A stretch of DNA of 24,676 bases from JAAZLA01 sp964560975 (GTDB lineage Bacteria > Spirochaetota > Spirochaetia > Treponematales > Treponemataceae): NCBI GenBank assembly GCA_964560975.1, contig CAZLNE010000022.1, positions 1 to 24,676 of the forward strand. Direction: 5' to 3'. The notes under the pieces are model-generated. The model saw only the letters and a program-made list of their open reading frames with translations. It was not told the DNA's origin and searched no databases. Shown here piece after piece: positions 22,256-24,676 of the stretch. Each line of letters starts with the position of its first letter. The first letter of the stretch is position 1. The translations under genes were made by a program, and so were the position numbers.

Positions 22256-24235
22256 TTAGGCTGCGCCATTACTTGGTACGGTAATAATGAATTTAGTACC
22301 CTTTCCTTTTTCAGATTGAAGCTTTATTGTTCCGCCAAGTTCCTTAACACGATCTTTTACGAGGTTCAAGCCGACACCGCGGCCTGCATACATGTCGCAC
22401 TGTTCTGCTGTGCTGAAACCGGATGCAAAAATTATCTTTGTTAAGACTGCTTTATCTTTTGATTGGGCTTCGGATATAAGATGTTTAGTAAGAGCCTTTT
22501 GTGCAATCGCATCAAAATCTAAGCCCTTGCCATTATCGCGAAGTTCTATAACCATCACGCCGTCCTTTGTTTTAGCAGAGAGCTCAATTAAACCGACCTT
22601 TTCTTTACCTAACTCAATACGATACTCAGGGTCCTCAATTCCATGAAATACTGAATTACGCACAAGTTGTAAGAGTATTTCTTTTACAGCGCGGCGGTAC
22701 TTACCATTAACAATAACAGGATCCACTTCCGATGCTTCGAACACAACCATCTTATGTCCTGATTCAGCGGCTTTTTCTGCAGTACGTTTAAGTAGTTCAA
22801 TAAGAACAAATTCTTCCTGCATTCTTTGGGTTCCCTTAGTAAAGGAAGTGATCTTGTCGATAATTTCTTTAAAGGTATCTTTAACCTTCATAATACTTTC
22901 CAAATTAAAGGTTATACCAAGAACATCATCGAACGATACTTCATTTTCACTGTCACGGAAATTTTTTATTCGTTCTTCAAGATCATGCAGTTTGTTACTA
23001 AAACTGTCGAGCCCCAAAATTACAGCATTTGATTTTATAGCATGAATAGACTGATACATTTCGACCATGACCTGTCGTGAAGACATAGATCTGTTTTTAA
23101 GCACTGTATTAATTCTGCCGAATTCATAATCTGTATCTTCTATAAAGTCATTTAATACACGAGGTTCAACATGAATTACCTCAAACATTGTCTGCATTTC
23201 TGCCTGACGTTTGTCCTCTTCTTCAGAGAGCTGCTCCTGCAGTTCTGCTTCCTTGGTTGCATCAGTAATTGAGCAGAGAATAAATTTGTCGCCAGTATCA
23301 CGTTCAAGCGAGGTAAACAAGGTTCGAAGCGTTTTAGTCTCTTTTGTTATAGGGTGAACAAACTTAAACTGATAAATTGGATTAATATCTTCGAGCATCT
23401 GAGCATCATAAGCTTTTCCAAGTACCATTGCGAAATAGTCTTTTAATGTATCCAGCTCTTTTTGTTTGACAGAAGCACTTAATAAATCAATGAATGAATG
23501 ACCTTCAAGCTCAGTGTCCATAAGTACATCTTCCAGGGCCTTTGAATATTGTCCCTGTATTATGCCCTTTTCATCCATGAGAAATAAACCTACTTTAAGG
23601 TTATCTTTCATTGCAGTAATAGTATCTCTTTCTTCCTTCAGCTTTGCAGTAAGGTGCATAACCCACTTATCCTTAGTCATCTTAGTTTGCTCATATACCA
23701 TGGTAAGCGCTGTAATAAGAACATAAACACTTAAAATACGGGATGCATATGCTTTTTCAAATACTATGGGAGAAAAACCGGGGAAGAGAGCACAAAAACC
23801 CATGAAAATCCAAAGTAGTATTGAAAGTGCAGTACCAAATTTAATCCCGAGCAAAAAGACAGCCATCATGGGGAAGGTAAACGACCAGAAAATTCCTGAA
23901 AGGGCAGTTCCGCCTCCATAGAAGAAGAATCCGCACAAAATACCAAAAGGAATAACCGTCATAAAGCCGGAAATTAAAAAAGGTGCGTTTGTTCTAAGAA
24001 TAATAAAAGCGGCAACCGTCGTTAATCCCATTACAAAGTCGACAGATGCTTCCACGTTGTTCTGAATTCGAAAATTACTAAAAGCAAACCCGAAAAGAAG
24101 CGAACCTCCCATAAAAATGAGAAAGTTCAAAATAATATAACGAACAACAATATCCATATTTTTTTCATCACGTACAGCATAATACTTGCCGCTCGAAATG
24201 ATATTTAAAAATATGTTCATTTTTTCTTTTGCCAT
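22256..24235 (-). CDS. Membrane-bound CheA-like kinase with internal HPt
   Basis: This protein of 659 residues has about six membrane helices (32-182), a coiled stretch, a PAS-like domain (about 208-330), an HPt-like helical domain with His398 in IHAIKSNA, and a CheA-type ATPase (about 510-655). The ATPase has the N-box QLVRNSVFHGIED (523-535), DNGKG (567-571) and GRGVGLNLVK (618-627). It lacks the separate CheA dimerisation domain, the CheY-binding domain and the CheW-like P5, so it is not a chemoreceptor-array kinase. The HPt and ATPase core suggest trans-phosphorylation of His398, then transfer to a receiver protein. It starts 2 bases after the CheX-like gene, with AGGGG ahead of the ATG. 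No receiver gene lies next to it; one may lie beyond the window. Confidence 0.88.
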   Translation of the reverse strand: MAKEKMNIFLNIISSGKYYAVRDEKNMDIVVRYIILNFLIFMGGSLLFGFAFSNFRIQNNVEASVDFVMGLTTVAAFIILRTNAPFLISGFMTVIPFGILCGFFFYGGGTALSGIFWSFTFPMMAVFLLGIKFGTALSILLWIFMGFCALFPGFSPIVFEKAYASRILSVYVLITALTMVYEQTKMTKDKWVMHLTAKLKEERDTITAMKDNLKVGLFLMDEKGIIQGQYSKALEDVLMDTELEGHSFIDLLSASVKQKELDTLKDYFAMVLGKAYDAQMLEDINPIYQFKFVHPITKETKTLRTLFTSLERDTGDKFILCSITDATKEAELQEQLSEEEDKRQAEMQTMFEVIHVEPRVLNDFIEDTDYEFGRINTVLKNRSMSSRQVMVEMYQSIHAIKSNAVILGLDSFSNKLHDLEERIKNFRDSENEVSFDDVLGITFNLESIMKVKDTFKEIIDKITSFTKGTQRMQEEFVLIELLKRTAEKAAESGHKMVVFEASEVDPVIVNGKYRRAVKEILLQLVRNSVFHGIEDPEYRIELGKEKVGLIELSAKTKDGVMVIELRDNGKGLDFDAIAQKALTKHLISEAQSKDKAVLTKIIFASGFSTAEQCDMYAGRGVGLNLVKDRVKELGGTIKLQSEKGKGTKFIITVPSNGAA

Positions 24236-24237
24236 GA

Positions 24238-24676
24238 TTATACCCCTGCTGAACCGGATTCTATTGCAAGTAGTAAACAGAATGATTCTTTATCAAATAT
24301 CTTAAAAGGAATACAAATAATTCTAGCCTGATCATTCGGCCAGGAAATAGTATGATTTTGACCTCTAATTATAGTAGGGAGCGATATAACAAGGCGGAAC
24401 ATTTCTTCCAGTCCGCGCTTTGCATTACCGGCAATAATATTTATTATTTCTCCAATTGCATCTATAACTTCATCATCAATATCCTTGTGAGGAGATTCAG
24501 TGAGCATTTCTGTTAATCGTAATGCCAATATTTTTTTCATCGATATAACCACAGCACCGCGGGCTTCTCCTGTTAATCCTATAACAGCAGAAATATCCCA
24601 GTCATGGGTATCTTTTTTATCCATAAAATACGGCCGTTCTGCAACGAGATCTGCCCCCACAAAATCCTTAAATACA
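24238..24676 (-). CDS. cheX: CheX-like CheY-P phosphatase, 5' end missing
   Basis: This CheC/CheX/FliY-family protein is expected to remove phosphate from a CheY-like receiver. The core motif DAIGEIIN keeps the D-x3-E-x2-N phosphatase pattern, followed by IAGNAKRGL and a proline 21 residues after the Asn. The known pattern has 22 residues between Asn and Pro, so the spacing here is slightly short. The frame stays open to the window edge without a clear start. The GTG at 24660 would cut into the family's N-terminal helix, and the upstream codons (ending VFKDFV) fit that helix, so I regard the gene as truncated by the window. It precedes the CheA-like kinase gene by 2 bases and is almost certainly co-transcribed. 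Confidence 0.83.
   Translation of the reverse strand, partial: VFKDFVGADLVAERPYFMDKKDTHDWDISAVIGLTGEARGAVVISMKKILALRLTEMLTESPHKDIDDEVIDAIGEIINIIAGNAKRGLEEMFRLVISLPTIIRGQNHTISWPNDQARIICIPFKIFDKESFCLLLAIESGSAGV

Overview
The window looks like ordinary chromosome from a low-to-medium GC, diderm, host-associated-type spirochaete, most likely Treponema or a close relative. Evidence for this is indirect: a bacterial lipocalin (Blc) and other lipoproteins with relaxed lipoboxes imply an outer membrane, while the ABC transporters, CheX, the transmembrane LuxR protein and the multi-domain kinases fit spirochaetes and some Firmicutes. No rRNA, tRNA, transposase, phage gene or CRISPR array is visible. 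No gene-free stretch exceeds 300 bases.

Left part (1-5800): a degenerate repeat built from ATCTG words at about 10-base spacing, a secreted GH18-family lipoprotein, then a tightly overlapping minus-strand operon (ATPase, ABC-2 permease, GldG-type auxiliary protein, DUF4340 protein) with a good promoter at one end and an intrinsic terminator at the other.

Centre-left (5805-11334): an IlvY-type LysR regulator, a divergent EvgS/BvgS-like hybrid histidine kinase with two solute-binding domains, and a class II (long) ketol-acid reductoisomerase IlvC. In enterobacteria ilvY and ilvC are immediate divergent neighbours; here the kinase gene sits between them. A perfect ATTATTG/CAATAAT dyad lies over the ilvY -35 and about 68 bases upstream of the predicted kinase start. 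A related half-conserved site lies about 65 bases upstream of the predicted ilvC start. I infer that IlvY controls both the biosynthetic gene and the sensor kinase. This is the most interesting candidate system in the window.

Centre-right (11354-16700): a Blc lipocalin, then a four-gene ABC exporter operon made of two paralogous ATPases and two paralogous permeases. Both permeases carry a large, probably extracytoplasmic domain containing three copies of a short motif. The operon promoter region carries phased TACTATA repeats.

Right part (16768-24676): a radical SAM/SPASM protein, a six-TM LuxR-type regulator, a DUF2974 (Mbeg1-like) alpha/beta hydrolase, an ankyrin lipoprotein, a DUF456 membrane protein, a YhhQ-type queuosine-precursor transporter behind a clear preQ1-I riboswitch, then a membrane-bound CheA-like kinase and a CheX phosphatase gene cut by the window edge. 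Several genes (ilvY, the LuxR gene, DUF456) have no Shine-Dalgarno sequence and a promoter placed so that the mRNA would start at or within a few bases of the ATG, suggesting leaderless transcripts.
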